A DNA stretch of 64,000 nt. Origin: Acidobacteriota bacterium. GTDB taxonomy: Bacteria; Acidobacteriota; Thermoanaerobaculia; Multivoradales; Multivoraceae. The notes beneath the pieces were generated by a model that saw nothing but the letters and a program-made list of their open reading frames with translations, was not told the DNA's origin and did no database searches. The stretch covers positions 2,571,778-2,635,777 of the forward strand of contig JAPOWR010000001.1 of the NCBI GenBank assembly GCA_026707545.1, read 5' to 3'. Of the stretch, positions 26,775 through 34,556 are shown one piece after another; within the stretch, counting starts at the first letter, position 1, and each line of letters starts with the position of its first letter. Position numbers and translations under genes: made by a program.

Positions 26775-28312
26775 AAGTCAGACACATCGCTCTGGCGGTT
26801 CTCGCCGCCGCGTTCGTCGCCGTCCCGCTGTGGTCCGACACCGTCGACGAGCGGCTCGACGGCTTCGACCCGTGGGTCGAATCGATCATGCAGGAGTGGA
26901 AGGTGCCGGGCCTCGGCGTGGCGATCGTCGAGGACGGCAAGACCGTGTTCGCCAGGGGCTACGGCTGGCGCAACGTCGAAGAGAAGCTGCCGGTCACTCC
27001 CGACACGCTCTTCGCCATCGGCTCGAACACGAAGTCGTTCACCGCCACCCTGCTGGCGATGCAGGTGGACGACGGCGCCCTCGCCTGGGACGATCCGATC
27101 CGGACGGTGCTGCCCGAATTCCGGCTCCACGATCAGGCGGCGACGGACGAGATGACCGCCGTCGACCTGCTGAGCCACCGCTCGGGCCTGCCGCGTCACG
27201 ACCTGTACTGGTACGCCACGGGCAGGGACCGCTCCGAGCTGCTGGCGGGGCTTCACCACCTGGAGCCCTCCGCCTCCTTCAGGAGCAGGTACCAATACCA
27301 GAACCTCATGTTCATGACCGCCGGCATCGTCTCCGAGCGGATCGGCGGCAAGTCATGGGAGGAGCTCGTCCAGGAGCGCGTCCTCACCGCGCTCGGCATC
27401 GATCGGGCCACCTTCTCGGTGATCCGGATGCAGGAGGACGACGACTTCTCCTACGGCTACGGCGCGAACGAGGAGATCGAGCGGGTGCCCTTCCGCAACA
27501 TCGACGCGATCGGACCGGCCGGATCGATCAACATGTCGGCCCGCGACCTCGCCGCCTACGTGCGGTTCCATCTCGCCTACGGCAAGGTCGGCGACAAGCA
27601 GCTCCTGAAGGAAGACTCGGCGCGGCTGATGCAGCTACCCCAGATGGTGCTGACCGGCCCGCTCCAGCAGCGCCTGCAGAACGGCCCGGAGATCGGTGAC
27701 CCCACCTACGGGCTCGGCCTCATGGTGAGCACCTACCGGGGCCGCAAGCACATCAGCCACGGCGGCGGCATCGACGGCTTCATCTCGGCGATGGAGTGGC
27801 TGCCCGACGAGAAGATCGGCGTCGTCGCACTCTCCAACACGTCGCACACCGGAACGGTGCCGGCGCTCGTCGTCCGCAACGCGTTCGATCGCATGCTGGG
27901 GCTCGAGCCGATCGACTGGGCGGGCCGGGCCCGCAAGCGCGAAGCCGAAGCGAAGGAGAAGGCCGAGGAGGCGAAGAAGAAGGACCTCGCCGCAGCGGTA
28001 CCGGACACGAGCCCCTCCCACCCGCTCGCCGACCACGCCGGCGAGTACGAGCACGAGGGCTACGGCAACGCCTCCGTGCGGACGGACGGAGACGGCCTGG
28101 TCCTCGAGGTCGCGGGCATCGAGTTCCCGCTCCGGCACTACCACTACGACGTGTGGATGGTCCCCTACGACCTGCCGGCCAGTGCGGCCGCGGCCGGACG
28201 CGGCGGCGCCAAGGTCCGCTTCGACTACGGCAGCGACGGGAAGATCAACGTCGTGACCGTGCCGCTCGAGCCGTCCGTCTCGCCCATCCGCTTCCAGCGC
28301 GCCGGCGACTGA
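26771..28312 (+). CDS. secreted class C beta-lactamase-family serine hydrolase with C-terminal extension
   Basis: 513 residues with a signal peptide (VLAAAFVAVPLWS). The hydrolase core has Ser85-Asn-Thr-Lys88, Tyr-Gln-Asn in YQYQNLMF and His-Gly-Gly in ISHGGGIDG. A Lys/Glu/Ala-rich helical linker (about residues 395-420) leads into a small beta-rich C-terminal domain of the DUF3471 type often found in these proteins. It is coupled to the M19 homologue by an ATGA overlap at 26771-26774. Likely a periplasmic D-peptidase or esterase. Confidence 0.9.
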   Translation: MKVRHIALAVLAAAFVAVPLWSDTVDERLDGFDPWVESIMQEWKVPGLGVAIVEDGKTVFARGYGWRNVEEKLPVTPDTLFAIGSNTKSFTATLLAMQVDDGALAWDDPIRTVLPEFRLHDQAATDEMTAVDLLSHRSGLPRHDLYWYATGRDRSELLAGLHHLEPSASFRSRYQYQNLMFMTAGIVSERIGGKSWEELVQERVLTALGIDRATFSVIRMQEDDDFSYGYGANEEIERVPFRNIDAIGPAGSINMSARDLAAYVRFHLAYGKVGDKQLLKEDSARLMQLPQMVLTGPLQQRLQNGPEIGDPTYGLGLMVSTYRGRKHISHGGGIDGFISAMEWLPDEKIGVVALSNTSHTGTVPALVVRNAFDRMLGLEPIDWAGRARKREAEAKEKAEEAKKKDLAAAVPDTSPSHPLADHAGEYEHEGYGNASVRTDGDGLVLEVAGIEFPLRHYHYDVWMVPYDLPASAAAAGRGGAKVRFDYGSDGKINVVTVPLEPSVSPIRFQRAGD

Positions 28313-28329
28313 CGCGGACGGCGACGGCA

Positions 28330-29469
28330 ATGCCGGGCAGGGCGCCAACCCGCTTTCACACCCTGCTTCTGCCGGCGATCATCGCGCAATCGATGATCAT
28401 CGGCGGCGGCTACGCCACGGGGCGGGAAGTCGTCCAGTACGCCGGCCGGTTCGGGAACTGGGGCTGGCTGTCGGTCGCGATCATCGCGGTCTGCTTCTCG
28501 CTCGTCATGGCGCTGGCCTTCGAGCTGGCGCGGCTGGCCGGGGCGTACGACTACAAGGCCTGGAGCCGGAACCTGGTCGGGCCGTTCTGGTGGCTCGTCG
28601 ACCTCCTCTTCCTGAGCATGATGCTGCTGGTCATCGCGGTCATGACGGCGGCCATCGGCGAAGTCCTCCAGCAGACCCTGGCGTTCCCGAAGCCGCTCAG
28701 CCTGGTCCTGGCCCTGGCGTGCGTCGGCTTCCTCACCTGGCGCGGGTCCGGCTTCATCGAGCGGGCGAAGACCTGGGGCAGCGCGGCCCTGTACCTGGGC
28801 TACTGCGCGTTCTCCGTCCTCGTGCTGACCGCTCCGGTTGGGGAGACTCCCGTGCAGCCGCCGCCCGGCTCCGAGGCCGGTGCCGGTGAGGTGGTCATCG
28901 CGGCCGTCCTGTACGTCGCCTATAACGTCGCCGTCGTACCGGCCGTCCTCTTCTGCCTGCACCGCCAGACCCGGCGCAGCGAGACCTTCGCGTCCGGGAT
29001 CCTCTCCGGTCTGGCGATGACGATTCCGTTCGCCCTCACGCTGGCCTGCTTGCTGCGGTTCCCACACCCGTCGGTGATGGAGGCGGAGGTGCCCTGGCTG
29101 CGACTGATCGGGACCGCGGCCGACGGCCGCGCCGGCGGCGCGACCCTCTGGATCGCCCTCTTCGGACTGGTCGCCGGCTGGACGCTGATCGAGACCGCGG
29201 TCGGCTCGATCCACGCGCTCCTCCACCGCGTCGAGCGCAACCTGGGCGACCTGCCGCGCCGCTGGAGACCTGCCTCCGGCGAACTCACGCCGAGGCAGAA
29301 GGCGCTGACCGCAGTACTCGTCCTCGCGGCCGCGGCCGGCCTCTCCACTATCGGCATCATCGACCTCGTCGCGCGGGGCTACGGCACCCTCGCCTGGGGC
29401 TTCATCGCCCTGATCGTGTTGCCGCTCTTCGTCGTCGTGCCCTACCGGGCGTTCAAGGCGTCGGCCTGA
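28330..29469 (+). CDS. YkvI-type membrane protein, APC-superfamily permease-like
   Basis: 379 residues with about ten membrane helices. The N-terminal IIGGGYATGREVVQY matches the COG3949 (YkvI) family, related to amino-acid permeases. The ATG at 28330 is 17 bp after the serine hydrolase stop, and that end of the operon suggests the protein takes up a product of the M19 and serine hydrolase pair. It is followed by a cluster of hairpins that probably ends transcription. The substrate of the family is not established to my knowledge. Confidence 0.82.
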   Translation: MPGRAPTRFHTLLLPAIIAQSMIIGGGYATGREVVQYAGRFGNWGWLSVAIIAVCFSLVMALAFELARLAGAYDYKAWSRNLVGPFWWLVDLLFLSMMLLVIAVMTAAIGEVLQQTLAFPKPLSLVLALACVGFLTWRGSGFIERAKTWGSAALYLGYCAFSVLVLTAPVGETPVQPPPGSEAGAGEVVIAAVLYVAYNVAVVPAVLFCLHRQTRRSETFASGILSGLAMTIPFALTLACLLRFPHPSVMEAEVPWLRLIGTAADGRAGGATLWIALFGLVAGWTLIETAVGSIHALLHRVERNLGDLPRRWRPASGELTPRQKALTAVLVLAAAAGLSTIGIIDLVARGYGTLAWGFIALIVLPLFVVVPYRAFKASA

Positions 29470-29475
29470 GCCCCC

Positions 29476-29630
29476 ACACTAAGTGCGCCGAAACCACGGC
29501 CGACCCACACTGGATGCGCCAGCGTGTCATCCGTGCGCCCGATAACGGGCGCACGGACTGTGACGCGTGTGGCACGGATTGCGCCACACGGGTTCCCGCC
29601 GGCATCCGGCGCGTAGCGCCGGCTTCTGGA
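29476..29630. repeat. dispersed double-hairpin repeat, split copy with extra hairpins
   Basis: The left end of the family (ACACTAAGTGCGCCG at 29476, then ACACTGGATGCGCC at 29507) and the right end (29592-29630) are separated by about 70 bp carrying two more inverted repeats: an 11-bp stem with an ATAA loop at 29531-29556, and an 8-bp stem at 29566-29573 with 29583-29590. It fills the 173-bp gap between two convergent genes, and the stems probably also terminate transcription. Compare copies at 39078, 48312, 49915 and 54540. Confidence 0.75.
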
Positions 29631-29642
29631 GTTCTGCCGCAC

Positions 29643-30386
29643 CTAGCGAATCGACTGAACGAAGACGCTGGTCATTCTCTCGAGCCCCTCCCCGAGGGCG
29701 GCAATGACCGCCGCGTAGAGCCCCGCGATACCGAGCCCCGTCCATTTCGACACCCGAGCCGCTACGCCAATGCCCAGCCCGAGCAGAATCAACGTCCAAA
29801 GGGAGACGGCGATGCTGGCACCCCCCTCGAGCAGCGCTCCGACGGTCGTGTGAACTGCCGGATTGGAGAAGTCAAGTTCGAACGACGACGACGCCTCGGG
29901 CGGTTCAAGCGCCTGACGGCCCTTCGACAGCAAGTAGCTGAATAGGTTGCCCAGACGGCCGACCACGTAGACGTGAACCATCAGCGAGAACAACGCCAGG
30001 AAACGAAGTTTGGCTCCGAAGGCCAGCGACAGCCGCCAGACCAGCAGAGCCTCGATCGGCAGCGAGATCAGCACGGCTGCGGCCATGGTCATGCCGGGTC
30101 CGTAGAGGTTCACGGCGGACTCTCCGTTTCCCACGATGGCAGCCAGATCCCGCTGCCCGAGCACGGTCCTCAGGGCGAGGATCGCAAGGATCACCGCCAG
30201 GGCTGCAACCCATGGCCGGCGCTCGCGGATGATTCTGAAGCTGGTCTGCGGAAAGGCAACGATCCCGACCAGAGCTCTGAACCCCGCAAAGCTACCGGCC
30301 GTGGCGCTCGTGCCCGAAGTAGGCGCCTCGTCTACGCCGGTCCCCGCCGAGGTCTCGGCGTTGGCCTGTTCGTGATCCTCAAGCAT
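29643..30386 (-). CDS. Yip1-family integral membrane protein
   Basis: 247 residues. A polar, Thr/Ala/Gly-rich N-terminal tail of about 30 residues precedes five predicted membrane helices, with FPQTSFRIIRERRPW just before the first helix, the usual start of a bacterial Yip1/DUF1282 domain. These proteins have no settled function in bacteria. It stands alone between the YkvI gene and the dehydrogenase gene. The gap upstream, 30387-30425, is too short for much regulation. Confidence 0.75.
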   Translation of the reverse strand: MLEDHEQANAETSAGTGVDEAPTSGTSATAGSFAGFRALVGIVAFPQTSFRIIRERRPWVAALAVILAILALRTVLGQRDLAAIVGNGESAVNLYGPGMTMAAAVLISLPIEALLVWRLSLAFGAKLRFLALFSLMVHVYVVGRLGNLFSYLLSKGRQALEPPEASSSFELDFSNPAVHTTVGALLEGGASIAVSLWTLILLGLGIGVAARVSKWTGLGIAGLYAAVIAALGEGLERMTSVFVQSIR

Positions 30387-30425
30387 CGCGAGGCCCCAGA
30401 CTAGAACAGGTTCGCCCGCGGCGTC

Positions 30426-31226
30426 TCAGTCCTCCGGTCGACCGGACTCCAGACTCGCCTTCACGAGCGGCGCCTCGACGTTGAACTCCCTGGCGACGTC
30501 CAGGCACAGGGACAGGTCCTTGACCGGCATTGCCGGCCAGGTCACGCGCCGCCGGGGCATCGGGAAGTTCTTCGAGACGAAGCTCCGGCCCGTCGACACA
30601 TTCAGGATCTCCATGAACCGGTCCAGGTCCATGCCGTAGGCGCCGACGACTTCGCGCACCTCCTGGATGAGCGCCCAGGTGCCGAGCGCGATCGCGTTGT
30701 TGCCGATCTTCATCGCCTGGCCGGCGCCGATGCCACCGCAGTGCATCGTCGTGCCGAGCACGTCGAAGGCCTCTCTACACCGGTCGATCGTCGCCGCGTC
30801 GCCTCCGGCCATCAGGGTGAGCGTGCCCTCCCTGGCGCCGGCCACGAGCCCGCTGACCGGGCAGTCGACCAAGTCCACACGTTGAGATGCCACCTCTTTC
30901 GCGAGTGCCTGACAGTAGACCGGCGACATGGTGCTCATGAGCACGACGATCGCGCCCTCGCGCAGAGTGCTCAACGCTCCGTCTTCGCCACACAGCACGC
31001 GGTCGGTCTGCTCCTCGTCCCAGACGATCGTCATCAGGATGTCGGCGTGCTCGCCGACTTCCCGCGGCGTCCCAAGCTCTTCGATCCCCTTCGCCGCAAG
31101 CCGCTCGATCGCGTCGCGGCTGCGGTTGATCGAGCTGACGACCCGAAAGCCGGCATCGAGCAGGCGGGCCGCCATTGGTTCGCCCATGGCGCCGAGTCCG
31201 ATGAAGCCGATCGTGGGTCGTGGCAT
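30426..31226 (-). CDS. NAD-dependent beta-hydroxyacid dehydrogenase (HIBADH/GLYR family)
   Basis: 266 residues. The N terminus has the Rossmann motif GFIGLGAMGEPMAARL, then the substrate-binding segment DCPVSGLVAGAREGTLTLM and catalytic Lys in MKIGNNAI. This is the 3-hydroxyisobutyrate/tartronate semialdehyde/glyoxylate reductase family; the exact acid is not clear. It is slightly short of the usual 290 residues at the C terminus. It is divergent from a TetR gene across 44 bp that contains a near-perfect inverted repeat, so it is the probable target of that regulator. Confidence 0.9.
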   Translation of the reverse strand: MPRPTIGFIGLGAMGEPMAARLLDAGFRVVSSINRSRDAIERLAAKGIEELGTPREVGEHADILMTIVWDEEQTDRVLCGEDGALSTLREGAIVVLMSTMSPVYCQALAKEVASQRVDLVDCPVSGLVAGAREGTLTLMAGGDAATIDRCREAFDVLGTTMHCGGIGAGQAMKIGNNAIALGTWALIQEVREVVGAYGMDLDRFMEILNVSTGRSFVSKNFPMPRRRVTWPAMPVKDLSLCLDVAREFNVEAPLVKASLESGRPED

Positions 31227-31250
31227 GGTGAAGGCCCTCTCTTTTACTTA

Positions 31251-31269
31251 TTGGACGCTTATCGTCTAA
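31251..31269. promoter_or_regulatory. candidate TetR operator
   Basis: Inverted repeat TTGGACG-CTTAT-CGTCTAA, arms matching at 6 of 7 positions, in the 44-bp spacer between the dehydrogenase (start 31226, minus) and TetR (GTG 31271, plus) genes. Size and position fit a TetR-family operator that would repress both genes. Its overlap with the predicted promoters supports this; binding is not shown. Confidence 0.6.
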
Positions 31270-31270
31270 A

Positions 31271-31849
31271 GTGTACATCGTGCCTCAAGCCGATGCCAGC
31301 GACTACGAGACCGCCGCGCAAGTGCTCGCCGAGTTCGCGAGCACGGGTTACGCGAAGACGTCGATGACCTCACTGGCCGAAGCGGCTGGCGTCGCGCGGC
31401 AGACGATCTACAACCGTTTCGGGCGCAAGGAGGCAGTGCTCGAATGGGCGATCGGCGCCGTTGTCCGTTCGCTGCGGGCGGACGCGTTTGCGTGTCTGGC
31501 CGACCCGGACAGACCGAGGGAGCAGGCCCTGCTCGACGCCTTCTGCTGCTGGCTGGGACCGGTCGTCAGGTTCGTTCGCGACGGTCGGTACGGCGAGGAG
31601 ATCCTCGGCCTCGGCAACGCCGCGAGGCGACGCGCCGGCTCGTACCCCCTCGACGCCTTCACTTCCGAGGTCACCGGCGCGCTGCTGACGCGAGGAGTCC
31701 GCCAGCAACGTCGGGAGGCCGCCGACCTGGCGTTCGTCCTTGTCATGGCGGCCAAGGGGCTTCTCGCCGACAGCGAGACCGAAGCCGACTTCCGAACCGG
31801 TATGGCGCGCGCCCTTCGCGGGGCCGGAATCAACAGTTCGTCCGAATGA
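31271..31849 (+). CDS. TetR/AcrR family transcriptional regulator
   Basis: 192 residues. The N-terminal helix-turn-helix reads MTSLAEAAGVARQTIYNRFGRKEAVL, a standard TetR DNA-binding domain; the C-terminal ligand domain is unrelated to any I can name. Two in-frame GTG starts exist, at 31271 and 31280. With the first, the start codon lies two bases after the candidate operator, which would imply a leaderless or near-leaderless transcript. It probably represses itself and the divergent dehydrogenase, and perhaps the SDR gene that follows it. Confidence 0.88.
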   Translation: MYIVPQADASDYETAAQVLAEFASTGYAKTSMTSLAEAAGVARQTIYNRFGRKEAVLEWAIGAVVRSLRADAFACLADPDRPREQALLDAFCCWLGPVVRFVRDGRYGEEILGLGNAARRRAGSYPLDAFTSEVTGALLTRGVRQQRREAADLAFVLVMAAKGLLADSETEADFRTGMARALRGAGINSSSE

Positions 31850-31884
31850 ATCAGCAATCAAACCTCTAAGGGAGATCCAGATAG

Positions 31885-32721
31885 ATGACAGACCGCACCG
31901 TACTCATCACCGGCTGCTCGAGCGGCTTCGGCAAGCTGGCAGTCCACACCTTCCGAGCCAACGGCTGGAACGTCGTGGCCACGATGCGATCGCCGGAGAA
32001 GGAAGCGGAGCTCACCGGTCTCGAAGGCGTCCTGGTCACCCGGCTCGACGTCAAGGATCCGCGGAGCATCGACGCCGCCTTCGAGCAGGGCAGCGCCGCG
32101 TTCGGTTCGATCGACGCAGTCGTCAACAACGCCGGTTACGGCAGCAACGCGCTCTTCGAGCAGTCGCCCGATGCCTCCGTCCGCGACATCTACGAGACGA
32201 ACGTGTTCGGCCTGATGAACGTGATGCGCCGCGCCCTGCCCGACATGCGGAAACGGGGCTCCGGCTGCATCGTCAACGTGACGTCGATGGGGGGCCTGAT
32301 GGGCCTGCTCGGCAACTCCGTCTACTCGTCGTCGAAGTTCGCCGCCGAGGGACTCACCGAGGCGCTCGCGCTCGAGTACAAGCCTCTGGGCGTCCGCATC
32401 GTCTCGGTGGCGCCGGGCGCCTACCTGACCACCGCGTTCGGCGACAACACGGACAACTACGTCGAAGCCGGCGACCCGCAACTCGTCGAGCACTCGCGGA
32501 AGCTCCGTGACCACTTCGCCGCGATCGTCTCGGGCGGCGAACCGCAGGACCCGCGGGAGGTGGCGGACAGAATCTACGAGTGCGTGACCGCGGACGACGT
32601 CCCGGTGCACAACCCCGTCGGCGCCGACGCGGAAATGCTCAGCGGCATGATCGACAGCCTGCCGTCACGCCAGGCGTTCGTCGCCGCCATGGAGCAGATG
32701 CTGCTGCCGCCTGCCGGCTAG
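31885..32721 (+). CDS. SDR family oxidoreductase
   Basis: 278-residue SDR with TGCSSGFG near the N terminus, VNNAGYG, catalytic Ser in VTSMGG and Tyr-x-x-x-Lys in YSSSKFA. A clear ribosome site (AAGGGAG) precedes ATG 31885. It lies 35 bp after the TetR gene in the same direction and may be part of that regulon with the divergent dehydrogenase. Substrate unknown. Confidence 0.9.
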   Translation: MTDRTVLITGCSSGFGKLAVHTFRANGWNVVATMRSPEKEAELTGLEGVLVTRLDVKDPRSIDAAFEQGSAAFGSIDAVVNNAGYGSNALFEQSPDASVRDIYETNVFGLMNVMRRALPDMRKRGSGCIVNVTSMGGLMGLLGNSVYSSSKFAAEGLTEALALEYKPLGVRIVSVAPGAYLTTAFGDNTDNYVEAGDPQLVEHSRKLRDHFAAIVSGGEPQDPREVADRIYECVTADDVPVHNPVGADAEMLSGMIDSLPSRQAFVAAMEQMLLPPAG

Positions 32722-32760
32722 GCGCCGCCGTGGAGCCCGTGGCGCTCAGGTATTCGTACG

Positions 32761-33207
32761 TCAGACCCGTTTCGCGGTCGCGGCCAGGGGGTTCCTCCAC
32801 CGCAGACCAGCGAAACGCCCGAAATCGCCGTCGTTCGAGTACACCGTTCCGGCGTGTTCGATGGCGTACGCGGCAATGTGCGCATCCGTCGTCAGGTTGG
32901 CGCCGACGTTCGCCGTCCTCAGCAGGTCGGACAGGATCGGCCAGTGACGGGCAGTGGGCGCCAGCAGTGTCGCGTTGGGTTGATCCAACCAGCTCTGCAC
33001 TCGATCCAACGCGTCCGCTACCGCCAGGGGCGACGCGAACACGCGACGATTCGTCGTCATCCTCACGAACCCAAGGACGCTCGGATAGCAAAGCCCTACG
33101 TCCGACTCCGACGAGAGCACGCCGTCCCACCAGCGGCGGGCTCCGGCGTGGAACGGGCTCCCCGAGTCAACCGCGTACACGAGGAGATTGACGTCTGGAA
33201 CGATCAG
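32761..33207 (-). CDS. vapC: VapC-type PIN-domain toxin, probable CTG start
   Basis: 148 residues. The PIN acidic residues are Asp in VPDVNLLVYAVD, Asp in TTDAHIAAYA and Asp in SNDGDFGRF, the Mg-dependent RNase site of VapC toxins. The first Asp lies upstream of the nearest in-frame GTG (33180), so the protein must start earlier. The only suitable codon is CTG 33207, which overlaps the antitoxin stop as CTGA, the same geometry as ATGA coupling. The antitoxin is immediately upstream. Confidence 0.8.
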   Translation of the reverse strand: MIVPDVNLLVYAVDSGSPFHAGARRWWDGVLSSESDVGLCYPSVLGFVRMTTNRRVFASPLAVADALDRVQSWLDQPNATLLAPTARHWPILSDLLRTANVGANLTTDAHIAAYAIEHAGTVYSNDGDFGRFAGLRWRNPLAATAKRV

Positions 33208-33482
33208 CGAACCGGACCTGGCCGTAGGCGCGCCTCGCTTTCCAGACGGCCCTCGACCTCGAGTTCGTCGGCGAGCTGGTTCAAGCGCACGGCATCGAAG
33301 CCCGGGCGCAGGCCGAGTTTGTGCGGGCGAGTGCGATACGGCTTCGCCCGGGGCCGGCCCTCCCGGTGAAGCCCGTCGCGCAACAGCAGATTGACCACCT
33401 GCTTGAGCGACTGCCCGTCTCGCTTCCGGATCTCCTCGATCCTCGCGGCGATGTCTTCCTCTATGGTCAGCGTCGTACGCAT
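33204..33482 (-). CDS. vapB: ribbon-helix-helix antitoxin of the VapBC pair
   Basis: 92 residues from ATG 33482 (a TTG at 33485 is also possible). The N terminus RTTLTIEEDIAARIEEI is a ribbon-helix-helix DNA-binding domain, followed by a basic, Pro/Arg-rich tail that would wrap the toxin. A consensus promoter lies directly upstream, with its -10 ending 6 bases before the ATG. It probably represses its own promoter together with VapC. Confidence 0.82.
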   Translation of the reverse strand: MRTTLTIEEDIAARIEEIRKRDGQSLKQVVNLLLRDGLHREGRPRAKPYRTRPHKLGLRPGFDAVRLNQLADELEVEGRLESEARLRPGPVR

Positions 33483-33488
33483 CAACGC

Positions 33489-33517
33489 ACCATACGTGGA
33501 GTCCGTTCTGATGTCAA
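33489..33517 (-). promoter_or_regulatory. sigma-70-type promoter of vapBC
   Basis: On the minus strand: -35 TTGACA (33517-33512), 17-bp spacer, -10 TATGGT (33494-33489). The -35 is perfect and the -10 matches 4 of 6. The ATG follows 6 bases after the -10, so transcription probably starts at or beside the A of ATG, giving a leaderless mRNA. Confidence 0.6.
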
Positions 33518-33522
33518 AGATG

Positions 33523-33684
33523 TCAAGCCACGTCGAACCGGTCCAGGTTCATCACCTTGTTCCAGGCCGCCGACCAGCACCGTCATCTCGGGAGCGGTGA
33601 GCGTCAGCATCTGCGCCCGGTCCACGAGCAGCGCCTCCGCGGGTCTCGCATGTTCTTCCCGAGGTAGTTGCGGAATCCGTCCGC
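33523..33684 (-). pseudogene. katG: remnant of catalase-peroxidase katG 3' end
   Basis: Three katG C-terminal pieces can be read in different frames: [10 protein letters not shown], then [18 protein letters not shown] with TVLVGG, then [15 protein letters not shown] and the stop codon (TGA, 33525-33523). A one-base frameshift separates the first two, and the third is joined to the second through a deletion of roughly 90-100 codons at a short GGCGGC homology. These phrases are diagnostic of KatG. The rest of the gene is not found upstream, where a DUF1499 gene begins at 33795. Confidence 0.85.
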
Positions 33685-33794
33685 GGTCACGGATCCGGAG
33701 GCGCTGAAGAGTCCCTTCGGAAGCGGTTCCGGCGCGCCTTCCTCAGCGGCAATAGAATCGCCAAGTTCATCACGATCTCCGGGGAGGAGCCAGA

Positions 33795-34550
33795 ATGACC
33801 AGCACGACCGGAACCGCGCCTCGCATCTGGTCGCCCGTGGTCTGTGCCGGCACCGGCGGCGTCGCCATCGGCGCTCTGCTCGCGCTCGCCGCCGCCCTGG
33901 GCTACCGCACGGGCCTGCTCGGGCTCGGGATGTCCTTCACCGTTCTCCGGTGGGGCGCTCTCATCTCGGCAGGCGCGGCGGGCATCGCCTTGATCGGGAC
34001 GGTTTGGGCCACGTTCCGGCGCCTGCACTGGCAGAACGTCGCGGCCGGCCTGGTGGCTGCCGCATTGGGAGCGGTTTGCTACATGGTCCCGGCAGGGCAG
34101 CAGGCGCTTGCCCGATCGGTCCCGCCGATCCATGACATCACGACCGACACCGACGATCCGCCGGCCTTCGTCGCGATTCTCCCCCTCCGGGCCGAAGCCC
34201 CGAATCCTCCGGAGTACGACCCCGCAGTCGCCGCGCAGCAGCGTGAGGGCTATCCGGATCTCCGTTCGGTGATGCTGGACGCACCGCCCGCCGAAGCGTT
34301 CTCCCAGGCGCTGGCCGCAGCCGGGGCAATGGGGTGGGAGCTGGTGGCTGACGACGCCGCAGCGGGACGCATAGAAGCAACCGACACGACCTTCTGGTAC
34401 GGCTTCAAGGACGACGTCGTCATTCGCGTGCGCGGGGATGGCGCCGGCAGCCGCATTGACGTCCGATCCAAGTCGAGAGTGGGGCGCAGCGATGTCGGCG
34501 CGAATGCAGAGCGCATCCGCGAGTACACTGCCCGTCTCGCGGGCAACTGA
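33795..34550 (+). CDS. DUF1499 family membrane protein
   Basis: 251 residues. Three membrane helices (about residues 14-100) are followed by a soluble domain with the DUF1499 signatures PPIHDITTDTDDPP and SKSRVGRSDVGANA. The function of DUF1499 is not known. GGGGAGGAG gives a strong ribosome site. A TAGAAT sequence at 33753 may be the -10 of its promoter, placed inside the former katG region. It is convergent with the PhyH gene, only 6 bp apart. Confidence 0.85.
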   Translation: MTSTTGTAPRIWSPVVCAGTGGVAIGALLALAAALGYRTGLLGLGMSFTVLRWGALISAGAAGIALIGTVWATFRRLHWQNVAAGLVAAALGAVCYMVPAGQQALARSVPPIHDITTDTDDPPAFVAILPLRAEAPNPPEYDPAVAAQQREGYPDLRSVMLDAPPAEAFSQALAAAGAMGWELVADDAAAGRIEATDTTFWYGFKDDVVIRVRGDGAGSRIDVRSKSRVGRSDVGANAERIREYTARLAGN

Positions 34551-34556
34551 TCTCGG

